In this document: positions 35,039 to 47,459 of the stretch, in pieces
Layout of the letters: each line of letters begins with the position of its first letter
Position numbering within the stretch: position 1 is the stretch's first letter
Assembly: GCF_030272615.1 (NCBI RefSeq)
Contig: NC_081410.1
Span: forward strand, 568,931,152 to 568,995,151
Direction of reading: 5' to 3'
DNA from: Cryptomeria japonica
Taxonomy: Eukaryota > Streptophyta > Pinopsida > Cupressales > Cupressaceae
Length of the DNA: 64,000 nucleotides
The notes under the pieces: generated by a model
Told to the model about the DNA's origin: nothing
Database searches by the model: none
Seen by the model: only the letters and a program-made list of their open reading frames with translations
Program-made: the position numbers and the translations under genes

Positions 35039-36598
35039 TGATGCAAAGATTCTTGGAGTTGATCCTATTCACCTTCTTGTCTTTCTTGTTTTACTCAACC
35101 CACTAATTCCTCAAGCCCATTCAATGGAACTTGGTAAGGGTTTTTCTATTTACACCTCGAAGGTCTAATCCACTTTGGCTTGCCTCCAAGGTATAGCCAC
35201 TGGTCTTTAAAAATCTAACTTCTTATTGAGGATTCCACCTCAATCTCTAAAACCACTCCTAAGGGCTCCAACAACCTCTGCAAATGACACAATACACCAA
35301 CTCGTTCTAGGTGGGAAAAATGAACTTACATAGGGTCTTTGATGTCTTTGAGGGGTTTTATCACCTTCAAGCCCATTGCCAAGCCTTCCTAACCTCACTA
35401 TGTCTCTATTGGGCTCCAAATAGGACTAATACAATTAGCCCTCCTATTGCGGTTTCTAGGGCTTAGTTTGAAATCTTCCCACATAAGGCTAAAAATAAAT
35501 TACAGATTTGAGTACTCTTTTTAGAGTTACTAACAATATTTAAAAATTCCATCTGGGTTCTCCATACACATGGGGTTTCCAATACTGTCCGATTTTTAAG
35601 GGTTCTAGGCCTACCGGGCAGCTTACAAATTTAATCTTGAAAAGTTTCACCAGTCAGTACATCTTCCAAAACTGATCATGGATTCTTTAAGGGAACTCAT
35701 AGGGGTATCTAACCATGTCTTAACGTTTCTTCTACCAATCCACATGTGCTTTGAAATCACACATCTTCTATTGTCCTAGACTCACCAACTCCTAGCTGTG
35801 AGCCTAGCGTATCATTGTAACTCCACTAGAAAGGTCTTCAAAATCACACAACCTACTCTAAACATATTTACAGACCCTAACCTATCATTCCACATGATTT
35901 CAACTAGTGCCATCAGTGGATGCTCAGGTTAGAGTCATTTTTCCCTTAAACCCTACTTTGCAAGGGTTTTACACCTAATCACAAAGACTGGTTCTAATAT
36001 CTGTAACTAGACACAAAAAATCTTGGATATCTACCTTGTTGAAAATTATATTCACCAAACTCTCATGCCCTGCAATGAATATTCTTCTAACAAGTTCGTA
36101 CTAGACTGTACAATGCAAGAAAAACAAGGAAAACAAACAAAAATAGTGTAAGACAAAGTTTTTCTTGCAAAAAAAACTTGCTTTCACATTCCAAATCCTC
36201 CAACTTGTACAATGACGTTGTTTTTGGCTTATATCCTCATGATTTAGTTGGTTGAACCAACTTTCACTACCAATCAACCAAAAATGCAACTTTTTGCCAA
36301 AATTGTAAATGTTGCTTAGCAACTTTGGCTCAAAAATTCCCTTAATGCATCCTAGGAGACCTAAAACAATACATGACACCCTATTACATGATGACTTTGA
36401 GTTAGAGTAGTGCTCCCATGAACAACATCGACATTACATCTTCTAGGATATCAGCATCCTGAACACAACAAAAGCTTGGAAACCTCAACCATGGCTCCAT
36501 TGAGTCCCAAATGGCTAGTCCATTATTACAACTTCAAAAACAACACAAAAGACTTAGAACAAACCAAAATTTCTTGGAGTGATGTGTGCCCTGCACCA
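35039..36598 (-). repeat. 3' LTR of the minus-strand chromovirus
   Basis: On the plus strand it starts TGATGCAAAG and ends CCTGCACCA. It matches 42441-44049 but lacks about 50 bases near 36325 that the other copy has. Confidence 0.92.
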
Positions 36599-36610
36599 TA
36601 CTCCCCTGGG
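36599..36610 (-). promoter_or_regulatory. Polypurine tract of the minus-strand chromovirus
   Basis: On the minus strand CCCAGGGGAGTA abuts the LTR start TGGTGCAGGG, identical to 15132-15143. Confidence 0.78.
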
Positions 36611-36661
36611 ACAAAGAACTCAATTCCCTTGAGTTAAGAGGTTTGCAATTTGCACTCCATG

Positions 36662-37108
36662 CTAAAGGATATTTGATTCTGACATCCACATAGCATCTGA
36701 TTTAGGTAATCCTATCCATTTTACAAGATAATGTTTGTATACTCCTTTCCTTGTCTTTTTTACTACCTTGGTGTCCAAGATACTCTCCAACTTGACCGGT
36801 TGGCTTGGTGGCAAATCTCTCACCCAATCTTCATTACCGTATGATGAAGTGTCCAACTGATTTATTTGTGATTCTCCCTTGTATGGATAGACATCACATA
36901 CATTATAGATAGGAGAAATACCCAAGGTGGGAGGGAGTTCAACTTCATATGCATTTTGTCCATATTTATGCACCACCTTGAGAGGCCCAATCTTCTTCAT
37001 CAATAGCTTATTAGGCTTCCCTTTTGGAAGTCTCTGCTTCCTTAGGTATGCGAGGACCAAATATCCAATCTTAAATTGCACATTCCTTCTTGTTTTATCA
37101 ACATTCAT
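36662..37108 (-). pseudogene. pol: Integrase C-terminus and chromodomain
   Basis: The frame is open for 148 codons. The integrase C-terminal part reads VQFKIGYLVLAYLRKQRLPK and KKIGPLKVVHKYGQNAYEV. The chromodomain is VKLESILDTKVVKK, then HYLVKWIGLPKSDAMWMSES, with the aromatic residues (Tyr, Trp, Trp) expected of a methyl-lysine-binding pocket. It is well preserved compared with the plus-strand copy. Confidence 0.9.
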
Positions 37109-38106
37109 CTTATACTGCTTGAACTTTTGTTGTAAGGTCTAGCTTACCTTATCATACACTTCTTTGATACCTTCTGCAAAATTCTCACCTTGTGCACTCT
37201 TAGGTTCCATTGAACTGATATCTCTGAGCTCTAGTATACCCCTAGGATGAAAACCATGCATTATCTCAAAGGGACTTTTACCTGTGCTTCAGTTAACTGA
37301 GTCATTGTATGCATATTTTGCCTGACCGAGTACCAAATCCCAAGTCTGCCCATGTTGTTTGGTGAGGAATCTTAGTAGATTACCCAATGATCTATTGACT
37401 ACCTCTGTCTCACCATCTAATTGAGGATGATAGGTAGATAAAAAAGACAATTTTGTGCCCAAATTTCTCCAAAGTGTCCTCCAAAAGTTGCTTAAGAACT
37501 TCACATCCCTATCACTGACTATGCTGATTGGAAGGCCATGAATTCTAACTATCTCATTGAAGAAGAGTCCTACATATAGGTGGCATCATTGGTGCTATTA
37601 CAAGATATAAAATATGCCATTTTGCTGAACATATCAACCACTACATACACTTTGTCAAATCCTATTGGAGTTCTTGGTAAGCCTAACACAAAATCCATGC
37701 TCAAACATTCCCAAGGCCTCTGAGGTATGACCAAAGGTTGGTACAAACTTGCATTACTTGATGAACCTTTTGTTCTTTGGTAGATTGCACATTATTCTAC
37801 AAACCTTCTCACTTGTGATTGCAACTTGGGCCAATGGTAAAACCTACTAACCTGCTCCATAGTTTTATCTATGCCAAAATGACCTCCTAGACCTCCTTGA
37901 TGCTTTTCTTGGATAATGTTTTGTCCAATAGAACATTGGGGAATGCAAAGGAGGTGTCCTTTGAACAAAAAAACCTCTTTTATTATATAATCTGAATAAG
38001 AGCCATGTGAAGTGTTAAAAAAATCAGAACAAACAACATATATCTCTACAAAGTCTTTATCATCCTTGTAGAGGTCTTTTAACTGAGTCAATCCCACACT
38101 TTGCAA
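37109..38106 (-). pseudogene. pol: Integrase zinc-binding and core domains (frameshifted)
   Basis: The zinc-binding part (GGLGGHFGIDKTMEQVSRFY) is at 37792-37930. The core follows toward lower coordinates: SMDFVLGLPRTP and VYVVVDMFSKMA around 37600-37720, then SFLSTYHPQLDGETEVVNRS at about 37390-37450, which keeps the catalytic Glu missing in the plus-strand copy. A stop directly after FVE (37792) and at least one frame change before 37504 break it. Confidence 0.85.
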
Positions 38107-38115
38107 TTGTATCTC

Positions 38116-39438
38116 CTATGTAGTCATGATTCTCCTACTTAATGCATCAGCTACCTTGTTTGCAGCGCCCCTTTTGTGCTTGATAGTGAAGGTGTAGTAT
38201 TGTAGGTATTCAACCCACTTTAGGTGTCTTTGATTCAACTTCTCTTGCCCATTAAGGAAACTAAGGGCATGGTTGTCAGTGTAAACAAAAAACTCTTTTG
38301 GAAGCAAGTAATGACACCACTTCTTCAATGCTTGGAACATGGCATACAATTCCAAATCATATAAGAAGTATCTTTGCTTAGCTTCATTCAATTTTTCTGA
38401 GAAGAATGCTATAGAATGACCTTCTTGGCTCAAAACAACCCCTATTTCCCTTGGGCTAGCATCACATTCCACTATAAACAACTGATTGAAATCAGACAAT
38501 CTAAGGGTTGGCAACTCTTCTATCGTAGCTTTCAATAACTCAAATCCCTTATTGGCTTCCTCTATCCACTTAAATTGACATTTAATCCCTCCTTTAGTGG
38601 TGTTGACTATAGGAGCACAAACATGGCTAAAGTTTCTCACAAACTTCCTATAAAAAGATGACATTCCATGAAAACTTCTAACATCACTTATGCTCCTAGG
38701 TGTAGGCCAATTAAATATTGCCTCTACTTTACTTGAATCCATCTTTAAACAACCTTGTGAAATGACAAAACCAAGGTAAACTAACTCTGTTTTCAAGAAC
38801 TCACATTTTTCAAGGTTGATTTTGAGTTGAGCCTCCTTCAACTTCTTCAAGACCATCTCCACATGCTTAAGATGTTCCTCCTTGGACCTGCTGAAGACCA
38901 AAATGTCATCAAGATACACGATAACAAATTTACCAATAAACTCAACTAAGACTTCATTCATGAGCCTTTGAAAGGTACTAGGTGGATTAGTGAGGCCAAA
39001 AAACATCACCAACCACTCATATAGGCCTACATTGGTTCTAAATTGTGTCTTCCATTCATCACCATGTCTGATTCTTATCTGATGATAACTAGACTTCAAG
39101 TCCACCTTTGTGAAGTAGCATGCTCCACCTAGATTGTCCAATAGGTCCTCTATCCTTGGCATGGGATATCGATATCTTATGGTGATCTTATTAATTGCTC
39201 TGGAGTGAGTGCATATCCTCCATTTTCCTCCTTTTTTAGGCACTACAACTATTGGAACATCACAAGGACTCAAACTCTTTTTAATAAACCCTTTGTCTAA
39301 TAGTTCTTGCACTTGTTTGGCGATCTCTTCATTTTGACTAGGTGTCATTTTATAAGCAGCTTTGTTAGGCAGACTTGCCCTTGGTATCAAGTCTATTTGA
39401 TGATTTACATGCCTCATTGGAGGCAAAGAATTAGGCAT
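38116..39438 (-). pseudogene. pol: Reverse transcriptase and RNase H, open for 440 codons
   Basis: This is the longest intact pol segment in the window. Reverse transcriptase motifs in order: SLSPCDVPIVVVPKKGGKW, KVDLKSSYHQIRI, FFGLTNPPSTFQRLMN and YLDDILVFSRS. RNase H motifs: FIVECDASPREIGVVLSQEG, DLELYAMFQALKKW, VYTDNHALSFLNGQ and NKVADALSRR, so all the catalytic acidic residues I can name are present. The frame ends at a stop after RRIMTT. Upstream it is cut by two stops near 39440-39470, where the plus-strand copy reads LKKYAEVIGED. Confidence 0.93.
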
Positions 39439-39469
39439 ATCATCTCCTATAAATTATGCATATTACTTT

Positions 39470-40150
39470 AGTAGACCTCGCCCTTCTTGAGGTACTTCAC
39501 TCATTGGACCTGCCTTAGATTCATCTTTAGGCTTTAACACTATAGCATTGCCCTGATTACCTTCGTGTTTTAATACTTTAAGAAAATATTTACCACTCAG
39601 AACATTACACTTGACCCTACTTGATTTTCCCCCTTTGGATCAGGTAATGGATCCATCTGATACTTCTTACCATTCTTGGTGATGAGATAACTGTTCTTTT
39701 CTCCATCATGACAGGCTTTCACATCATATTGCCATGGACGACCCAAAAGAAAATGACAAGCATCCATAGGCAATATGTCATATAGAATTTTGTCTTTGAA
39801 TTCACCAATTTCAAAGTCCACCCATTCTTTTTCATCAACTAAGACATGTTGACCCTGGTTGAGCCATGACACCTTATAGGGAGTGAGATGAGATGAGGTA
39901 ATCTTTTCAGTTTGAGATTATCCACCATTTCAACTGAGACAATATTCTCTATGGAACCTGAATCCACAATCACCATACAAATTTTCCCATGTGACTTACA
40001 AGTGGTCCTAAATAAACTTTTCCTCTGAGGTGGCACTTGAGTTTGGGGTATCTTTAGCATTGTCCTTCTCATCATTAAATTTTCTCCATCTGTCACTGGC
40101 CCTGCCTTACTGATTGGAGAGGTTTCACTTTTAGTATCTTCCTCTTGCAC
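39470..40150 (-). pseudogene. pol: Protease and linker (two frameshifts)
   Basis: The protease active site VIVDSGSIENIVS is intact at about 39945. At about 39885-39905 a five-base repeat (ATCTC) is duplicated compared with the plus-strand copy and shifts the frame. The next piece (39597-39872) reads QGQHVLVDEKEWVDFEIGEF and AMDACHFLLGRPWQYD-like sequence with the LLGRPW box. Near 39600 one base is missing compared with the plus-strand copy (TTCTG for TTGCTG), giving a second shift. Confidence 0.88.
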
Positions 40151-42404
40151 TAACTAATTCCTTGTTTCACCCATGTATGAGCTGTTGGCATTTTTGATGA
40201 TTATGTTGTGATTGTCATTGATGGAAACACACTTGCATTGAGATCATTTTTGTACGTATGAATTATACTCAACCGACAATTGTTCCAACCGGTATGATGC
40301 ATTATAGTCCTTAGACTATTGGTGTTTTGCAAAATGTGTTTACCGGTCTGAAGTGGTATGTAGACCCCAAGCGGTTTGAGAATCTCAAGCGGCATGAAGG
40401 ATCAAAGCGGCAGAACACATACTTCCCAGTCTTCATTTTGTCAAATCAGCAACCGGCATTTTGCTTGAGCCGGTATTTTGTATGAACCGGTAATACTTTG
40501 TGATGAGTTACCAACTAACATCTTGTGATGAGTTACCAGCTATCGATTGTTTGACGGTGCCGACACTTTAAGGGTAATTTTTGTGTCGTGTTACCAAGTA
40601 TGTCTAGGTTCATTGAACCTAGGAAATTGTAATGTAATCCTATTGGACAAACATGAAATCAGATTCCTTTATAAGGACATCATGTCTAGGGTTTCAGGTT
40701 GTTGATGTGATTATAGTGAAAGTTTATGTTGTTGCTAGGGTGTAAGGTGGTTGAGGATTTAGAGAGAGTATGAATGTGTAGAAGACTGAAGTAATGTTGG
40801 AATGCATTAGGAACGAGCTATCAAGGATCTAACCAAGCAGTCTATGCTATTAGCTAGATCAATCACTTGTTGATTACTCACATCTTTGACAAGTCTGTAG
40901 CCCTTAACCGGGTAGGCCCAAAAGCCTTTTGTAAATCCTCTAACAAGGTGGTTCACATCTATGGATCTAAAATCCTCTAGCAAGGTAGTCTTTAAATAGA
41001 CTTATCTCCTAATAGAGATTGAGATTCCTAACATGATCTGTTCTGGTAAAGAACATTGTAAGACCTTAACCGGTCTGGTTCCTGCTCTACATATAGTTAC
41101 TTGTGAGTTCCATCTCACCGTGGTTTATTCCCATTTGGGTTTCCATGTCAAAATCTCTTTTGTTATGGTGTTTGTGCTTTTGTGGGTGAATGCATCATTA
41201 GCTATTTGGTTTGCATGTGTGTTAACCAGTTTGTCTACTAAACTATTTTACTAGTTTACTATCAGTCTTGTAAAGTGTTTAAGTGCAAAGATTTTTGGCA
41301 TACTAATTCACCCCCCCCTCTTAGTATTCATCAATCTTGTTGAACTTGAGGCTTTTCCTGGGCACCTACTCATGGTATGCCCAGCTTGATTGCAGTGGTA
41401 ACACCTACTAGTGATGATTGTATTTCCTCTCCCCAAGCTTCCAAACCTACCTCTAACATTTCTTCTCCCTCTAAAGGATCCTCTATATGTTCATCTTTGT
41501 GAGTCCCCACTTCCTTCTTGGTTTTTATGTTCTTCATTTCTTGTAGCATTTTGCCCTCTACCAAAGGTTCCTCTACCTCTTAAGTTCTTACCACCTCTGT
41601 GCTTCTGATTTTGCTCACTTCTCCTTTTGATCTTTCCCTCTACCCTTAATGCCAACTGAAAACACATGAATAGTGTCTTTTCTGAGGGTGCTTATTTCAA
41701 CTTGTATGTTTTGCCTAAGGCTATTCATCTATCTGGCCAATTTCTCCACTTCATTCTCATGCTTCCTAGCCCTCAAACTTAGTTTGTGGATTTCCTCAAT
41801 GTATGCATTGACATCTAGTTCCCTTTGTTTCAAATTTTATAGTCTCTTGTGAATTTGAACTTCATAATCTCCTGGTATGAATTGAGCTTTCATCCTTATC
41901 TTCATTCGCTCCCATGAAGTTATCTTTTTCTTACCTACTTGCACCCTTTCTTCTTGCATCATGTTCCACCAAACCAGGGATGATCCCCTCAATCTTGACT
42001 TGGTAACATTTACTCTTTTCTCCTCTGCTACCTCCTTATAATCAAAATGATTATTCAATGCTTCTATCCAATCTAATAGCTCCTCTGCAATTAAAATTTC
42101 CTCCATAGGTGGGTAATCCGTCCAAGTTATCCTTGGAGATGGATTTGACTGCATCCAAGAATAGTTTTTGGTCTTGAGATATTTATATTGTTGTCTGGTC
42201 CTCCTCATCTTCCACTTCTTCATCTCTCTCATCTCCCCATTTTGTCTTAACCTTCCCCTTCTCCTTCTTAACATCTAGGCTCCCGTTATTTTCTTCCCGA
42301 GCCTTCAATCCTTCTAGCATCTCTACCACCATATGTCGGATGGCTTCAGGAGTCATTGCCTTTGGAGGCATTGAACTTGCTTCTGATTCTTCATAGTCTG
42401 ACAT
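40151..42404 (-). pseudogene. gag: Chromovirus gag, interrupted by a solo LTR
   Basis: The gag starts at the ATG at 42402-42404 (MSDYEESEASSMPP), shifts frame near 42185 in the acidic Glu/Asp stretch, and continues in 41837-42274 with the gag core (SLVWWNMMQEERVQVGKKK). A TAA near 41836 stands where the plus-strand copy has CAA. The zinc knuckle CYHCNQAGHTMSRC at 41362-41403 has complete CX2CX4HX4C spacing. The frame is then cut by the 1.15-kb solo LTR at 40183-41333; the remaining residues before the protease lie at 40151-40182. Confidence 0.85.
40183..41333 (+). mobile_element. Solo LTR, copia-type, inside the minus-strand chromovirus gag
   Basis: It starts TGTTGGCATTTTTGATG and ends TTAGTATTCATCA, and is the reverse complement of the LTR at 23562-24682. 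A TATA-like TTATAAG lies at 40669-40675. Comparison with the plus-strand chromovirus near 2970 shows the host sequence breaking inside GAGCTTGTTGAAC, but a clean five-base duplication is not visible. Without internal sequence it is a solo LTR. Confidence 0.85.
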
Positions 42405-42424
42405 ACACCAATGTTTCAAAGGGT

Positions 42425-42437
42425 GGTTCTGATACAA
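42425..42437 (-). promoter_or_regulatory. Primer-binding site of the minus-strand chromovirus
   Basis: On the minus strand TTGTATCAGAACC follows the LTR end CATCA after three bases. It differs from TGGTATCAGAGCC by two bases. Confidence 0.75.
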
Positions 42438-42440
42438 CTC

Positions 42441-44049
42441 TGATGTAGAGATTCTTCGTGTTGATCCTATTCACCTTCTTGTCTTTCTTGTTTTACTCAA
42501 CTCATTAATTCCTCAAGCCCATTCAATGGAACTTGGTAAGGGTTTTTATATTTATACCTTCAAGGTCTAATCCACTTTGGCTTTCCTCCAAGGTATAGCC
42601 ACTAATCTTTAACAATATAACTTCCTATTGAGGATTCCACTTCAATCTCTAACACCACTACTAAGGGCTCCAACAAACTCTGCAAACGATCACAATACAA
42701 CAACTCGTTCTAGGTGGGCAAAATGAACTTACATAGGGTCTTTGATGTCTTTGAGGGGTTTGATCACATTCAAGCCCATCGCCAAGCCTTCTCAACCTCA
42801 CTATGTCTCTATTAGGCTCCAAATAGGCCTAATACAATTAGCCCTCCTATTGTGCCTTTTAGGGCTTAGTTTGAAATATTCCCACACAAGGCCACAAATA
42901 AATTACAGATTTTAGTACCCTTTCTATATTTACAAACATAATTGTATAAAATCATCTGGTTTCTTCGTACAGATGGGGTTTCCAATATTATCGTATTTTT
43001 AAGGGTTCTAGGACTACCGGGTAACTTACAAATTTGTTCTTGAAAAGTTTCACCAGTCATTAGATATGCAAAAACTAATCATGGATTCTTTAAGGGAACT
43101 CACAGGGGTCTCCAACCATGTCTTAACTTTTCTTCTACTAATCCACATGTGCTCTAAAATTGCACATCTTCTGTTGTCCTAGACTCACCAACTCCTAGTT
43201 GTGAGCTTAGGGTATCATTGTAACTCAAGCAAAAAGGTCTGCAAAATCACACAACCTACTCTAAACATATTTACAGACCCTAACCTATCATTCCACATGA
43301 TTTCAACTGGTTCTCTCAGTGGATGCTCAAGTTAGAGTCATTTTTCCCTTAAACCCTACTTTGCAAGGGTTTTACACCTAATCACAGAGAATGGTTATAA
43401 TATTTGCAACTAGACACAACCAAGCTTGGATATCTTCCTTGTTGGAAATTATATTCACCAAGCTATCATGCTTGCAGTGAATATTCATTTGAGAAGTGCG
43501 TACTACACCGCACAATGCAACAAAAATAAGGAAAACAGTAAAAATCCATGTAAATCAAAGTTTTTTCTTGCAAACAAAAGTTTCTTTCGCATTCCAAATC
43601 CTACAATCTATACAATGATGTTTTTCTTGGCTTATATCCTCATGATTCAGTTGGTTGGACTGAATTTCTCCGCCTCTCAACCAAAAATGAAACTTTTTGC
43701 CAAAATTGCAAATGTTGCTTAGCAACTTTACATCTTTTCCTCCTCACAATGCAACTTTGCACTCAAGTGCATTCCAAGGCTCAAAAAGTCCCTCAATGCA
43801 TCCTAGGAGACCTAAAATAATACGTGACACCCTATTACATGATGACTCTGATTTAGAGTAGTTCTCTTGTGAAAAACATCAACATTACATCTTCTAGGAT
43901 ATCAACATCCTGAACACAACAAAAGCTTGGACAACTCAACCATGCTTCCATTGAGTCCCAAATGGTTGGTCCATTATTAAAACTTGAAAAACAACACAAA
44001 AGACTTAGCACAAACCAAAATTGCTTGGAGTGATGTGTGCCCTGCACCA
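42441..44049 (-). repeat. 5' LTR of the minus-strand chromovirus
   Basis: On the plus strand it starts TGATGTAGAG and ends CCTGCACCA. It pairs with 35039-36598. Confidence 0.92.
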
Positions 44050-44054
44050 GGGTC

Positions 44055-44133
44055 CCTTGACTAGGTAAAACTTAAGGTTTCAATGGTATATTTGTAGGAA
44101 AAATGTAATAACAAGAAATGTTATCATACCTAA
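44055..44133. other. Short flank; target duplication TAA of the DNA transposon at its end
   Basis: These 79 bases lie between the chromovirus target duplication and the left end of the next element. TAA at 44131-44133 matches TAA at 54896-54898. Confidence 0.6.
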
Positions 44134-44182
44134 GGGTAAGTGCACAAAGATGGTGGTAAAAAAGGAGGGTATAAGTGGACAC
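44134..44182 (+). repeat. Left terminal inverted repeat
   Basis: GGGTAA is followed by GTGCACAAAGATGGTGGT (44140-44157) and, after a G/A-rich gap, AAGTGGACAC. It pairs with 54855-54895 on the opposite strand. Confidence 0.85.
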
Positions 44183-44990
44183 TTTTTTTCTGAAATTAGG
44201 TGAACCTAAACTTGGAGGCAAAATTTGAAAGTCATCCACTCAAGATATGAATATAATCAAAGAAAAAATATTGTAGTACTTTGAATCTAGTTTTCAAAAT
44301 ACTAAACTTTTTCAAAATTGGATAAGATTAAGGGGGTCAAATCCTTCGTGCACAAAAAACTAACCCTGATTTTTTCTAAAAAACATAACATAGTGTCTGA
44401 TGTATGCATCAAAAAAGTCATAGTTAGATTTAGTATTTTGACAAATCCTTTGGCAGAAAGATAGTTAAGAGTGAGCACTAGAAGATGTGTATTATTTTAT
44501 AATTTTTTGTTGAGTTATTTTTTTTTATGATTTTTCCAATCGAGCACATCCTCAAAAATTAGGTACCTATTCATGCGTAAAGCATAAGTTGCACTAAACA
44601 AATTGAAAATACCATTTTTTAAAAAAAATTGTAAAGAATCAAGTGCACTACAATAATATATAAATTTTTTAAAATTTGGATAAGTATATCAAAATTTATT
44701 CAAAAAATGGTGCACCTATGTCTATGAAAACTATGGAGACACAGGTAAAAGAAATTCAATAATAATATGTTATTGTTGTTCAAATTGAAAAAAAATTATA
44801 TGGTTAGAAAGCTCAGAAGATGGGTGAAAATATGGTGGAAATTTTAGAAATACCCACTTTATGAAGTGTAAACCTGATGATGACAAAGTTGATAAAATAA
44901 AACACGTCAAAAATGAGAGAAATGGAGGGAAATCAAACTTCCAAACCATAGCTTTGTAATCCAGGCCTATTTCCAAGTCTAAACAGTCAA
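44183..44990. other. AT-rich left arm of the DNA transposon, no gene seen
   Basis: No open frame with coding character and no repeat was found. Confidence 0.5.
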
Positions 44991-45120
44991 AAGCGCGTAT
45001 GGGGTACTTATTGTTTAAAAAGCATGTATGGGGTAATTATGGTTTAAAAAGCGCGTACGTTCTTGTTTCCCTATAAACAACACGTACGCACTACCTTTAC
45101 TATAAATGACACGTACACGC
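44991..45120. repeat. Left subterminal motif array, 29-base spacing
   Basis: AAGCGCGTAT (44991), AAGCATGTAT (45020) and AAGCGCGTAC (45049) are exactly 29 bases apart. In the opposite orientation CACGTACGCA (45081) and GACACGTACAC (about 45109) are again 29 apart. The core is GCGTAC or its complement. The right end at 54651-54830 carries the same kind of array. Confidence 0.85.
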
Positions 45121-45275
45121 TATTGTATAATATGATATTCTATATATAATATGTGTATATACATATAATATATGTAATATATAATATGTCTATAATATGA
45201 TACTATATATATAATATATTTATATACATATAATATATGTATATATATAAAATATTAAACATATATATACACATG
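45121..45275. repeat. AT-dinucleotide-like low-complexity tract
   Basis: Almost only A and T, with repeated ATATAATATG and TATATACATA units. A block around TATACATATAATATATG occurs twice, near 45159 and 45222. Confidence 0.85.
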
Positions 45276-45310
45276 TAAGTGTATTGTCTCCCCCTCTCAA
45301 ACACATACAA

Positions 45311-45312
<2 letters not shown>

Positions 45313-45358
<46 letters not shown>
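45313..45358. repeat. (TC)n microsatellite
   Basis: An uninterrupted TC run is followed by CCCTTCCTCCATAC, the same spacer that recurs in the larger block at 46470-47556. Confidence 0.95.
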
Positions 45359-45361
<3 letters not shown>

Positions 45362-45510
45362 TCCTCCATACTCCATTCCTCTTTCTCTTCTTCTCTCCCT
45401 CCCTCCCTCCATACCGCACTGCAACTGTGTCTGCACTTCTATAGAAGTGAATTTATTTCTTGTCTACAACTTCCTCATTGATTTTTATCATGTATGCTCT
45501 CCTAAAAAAA

Positions 45511-46458
45511 ATGACTAATGGATTTGTGTGTATATTGAATAGGAGGAATAGGGTTCGAAACTGAACCATGGGTGTATTACCATGACAAACAAGGAAACCT
45601 ATAGAAATATTCTTCTCGGATGTGTTTTTAATGAGTAGAGCAGATGTGGAAAATAGTGTCAACAAAGCAACATGATGAGTCAAAGTACCTGCAATATGTT
45701 TTTTAGAAGGAAACAATAGGTAGGAAGAGAAAGAGGGACATATGATGTCATGTAGAATGATAGTGGTGGGTATGCGAGAGTTCCCATGTTGTTACACAAT
45801 GCTTGTCACCTAAAGAAATTAAAGTTTGTTGTATGCATGGCAGTCGTAGTATATGATGATCATCAGTTGTCAAACAGCTTGGAAGGGTACATTCCCATGA
45901 AAGAAATCAAGTGTGTAATTCCTATAGTCACAATCAAGATCAGTCTTATAACCTTGCAAATTTAATAGCATCATATGTTTTAGAACTTAGGCAGTACTCT
46001 TAGGGTTAGGTCAAGCTCTTACACTTTCTTTTTAGTGAAGCCTCATTGTTTGTTTGCTTGGAGTCTCTATGACTGATGGATTTGTGTGTGTATATTGAAT
46101 AGGAGAAATAGGGTTTGAAATTGAACCACTAGTGTATTATTGTGACAAACAAGGAAACCTGTAGAAATATTCTTCTCGAATGTGTTTTTAATGAGCATAG
46201 CAGATGTGGAAAATAGTGTCAACAAAGCAACATGATGAGTTAGAGTACCTGCAATATGTTTTTCAGAAGGAAACAATAGGTAGGAAGAGAAAGAGGGAGA
46301 GTAACACAAATGATGTCCTATAGAATGATAGTGGTGGGTATGCGAGAGTTCCCATGTTGTTACACAACGACTGTCACCTAAAGAAATTAAAGTTTGTTGT
46401 ATGCATGGCAGTGGTAGTATATGATGATCATCACTTGTCAAACAACTTGGAATGATAT
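45511..46458. repeat. Direct duplication of about 380 bases
   Basis: 45511-45890 recurs at 46069-46458, with few substitutions and one ten-base insertion (GAGTAACACA near 46297). Landmarks in both copies are GGATTTGTGTGT, ACAAACAAGGAAACC and GTATATGATGATCATCA. Each copy lies next to a TC-rich tract. Confidence 0.9.
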
Positions 46459-46464
46459 ATGATG

Positions 46465-46469
<5 letters not shown>

Positions 46470-46506
<37 letters not shown>

Positions 46507-46628
46507 TACCTCTCTCCCTCTCTCTACCTTCCCTCCCCCTATCTCTATGTCCCCCTCTCTCTCCCTCTCCCTCTCCCTTCCTCCATACCCATTCTTCTCT
46601 CCCACCCCCCCCTCTTCTCTCCCTCTCT

Positions 46629-46691
<63 letters not shown>

Positions 46692-46788
46692 TCCCTTCCT
46701 CCATACCCCTTCTTCTCTCCCACCCTCCCTGCTCTTCTCTCCCTCTCTCCCTCCCTCTATCTCTCTCCCTCTAACTACCTTCCCTCCC

Positions 46789-46842
<54 letters not shown>

Positions 46843-46922
46843 TCCTCCATACCCCTTCTTCTCTCCCACCCTCCCCCCTATTCTCTCCCTCTCTCCCTCC
46901 CTCTACCTCTCTCCCTCTAACT

Positions 46923-46977
<55 letters not shown>

Positions 46978-47144
46978 CTTCCCTCCCCCCTCTCTCTATC
47001 TCCCTCTGTCTCTCTGTCTCTATCTCTATCTCTCCCTCCCTCTACCTCTCTCCCTCTCTCTACCTTCCCTCCCCCCTCTCTCTATGTCTCCCTTTCTCTC
47101 CCTCTCCCTCTCCCTTCCTCCATACCCGTTCTTCTCTCCCACCC

Positions 47145-47212
<68 letters not shown>

Positions 47213-47362
47213 TCCCTTCCTCCATACCCCTTCTTCTCTCCCACCCTCTCCCCTCTTCTCTCCCTCTCTCCCTCCCTCCCTCCCTCTACCTCTCTCCCTC
47301 TCCCTCTCTCCCTCCCTCTACCTATCTCTCTCTCTCTCTCATCTTCCCTCACCCCCTCCCCC

Positions 47363-47459
<97 letters not shown>

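Larger units (their letters stand above)
35039..44049 (-). mobile_element. Ty3/gypsy chromovirus, minus strand, with exact target duplication
   Basis: LTRs at 35039-36598 (3') and 42441-44049 (5') enclose gag, protease, reverse transcriptase, RNase H, integrase and chromodomain in reverse order. GGGTC stands on both sides (35034-35038, 44050-44054). The primer site and polypurine tract are present. A solo LTR of another family sits inside at 40183-41333. Protein similarity to the plus-strand chromovirus at 253-16736 is high throughout, so the two are members of one family. This copy keeps more catalytic residues (zinc knuckle, protease DSG, RNase H Asp, integrase Glu) but has several frameshifts. 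Confidence 0.95.
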
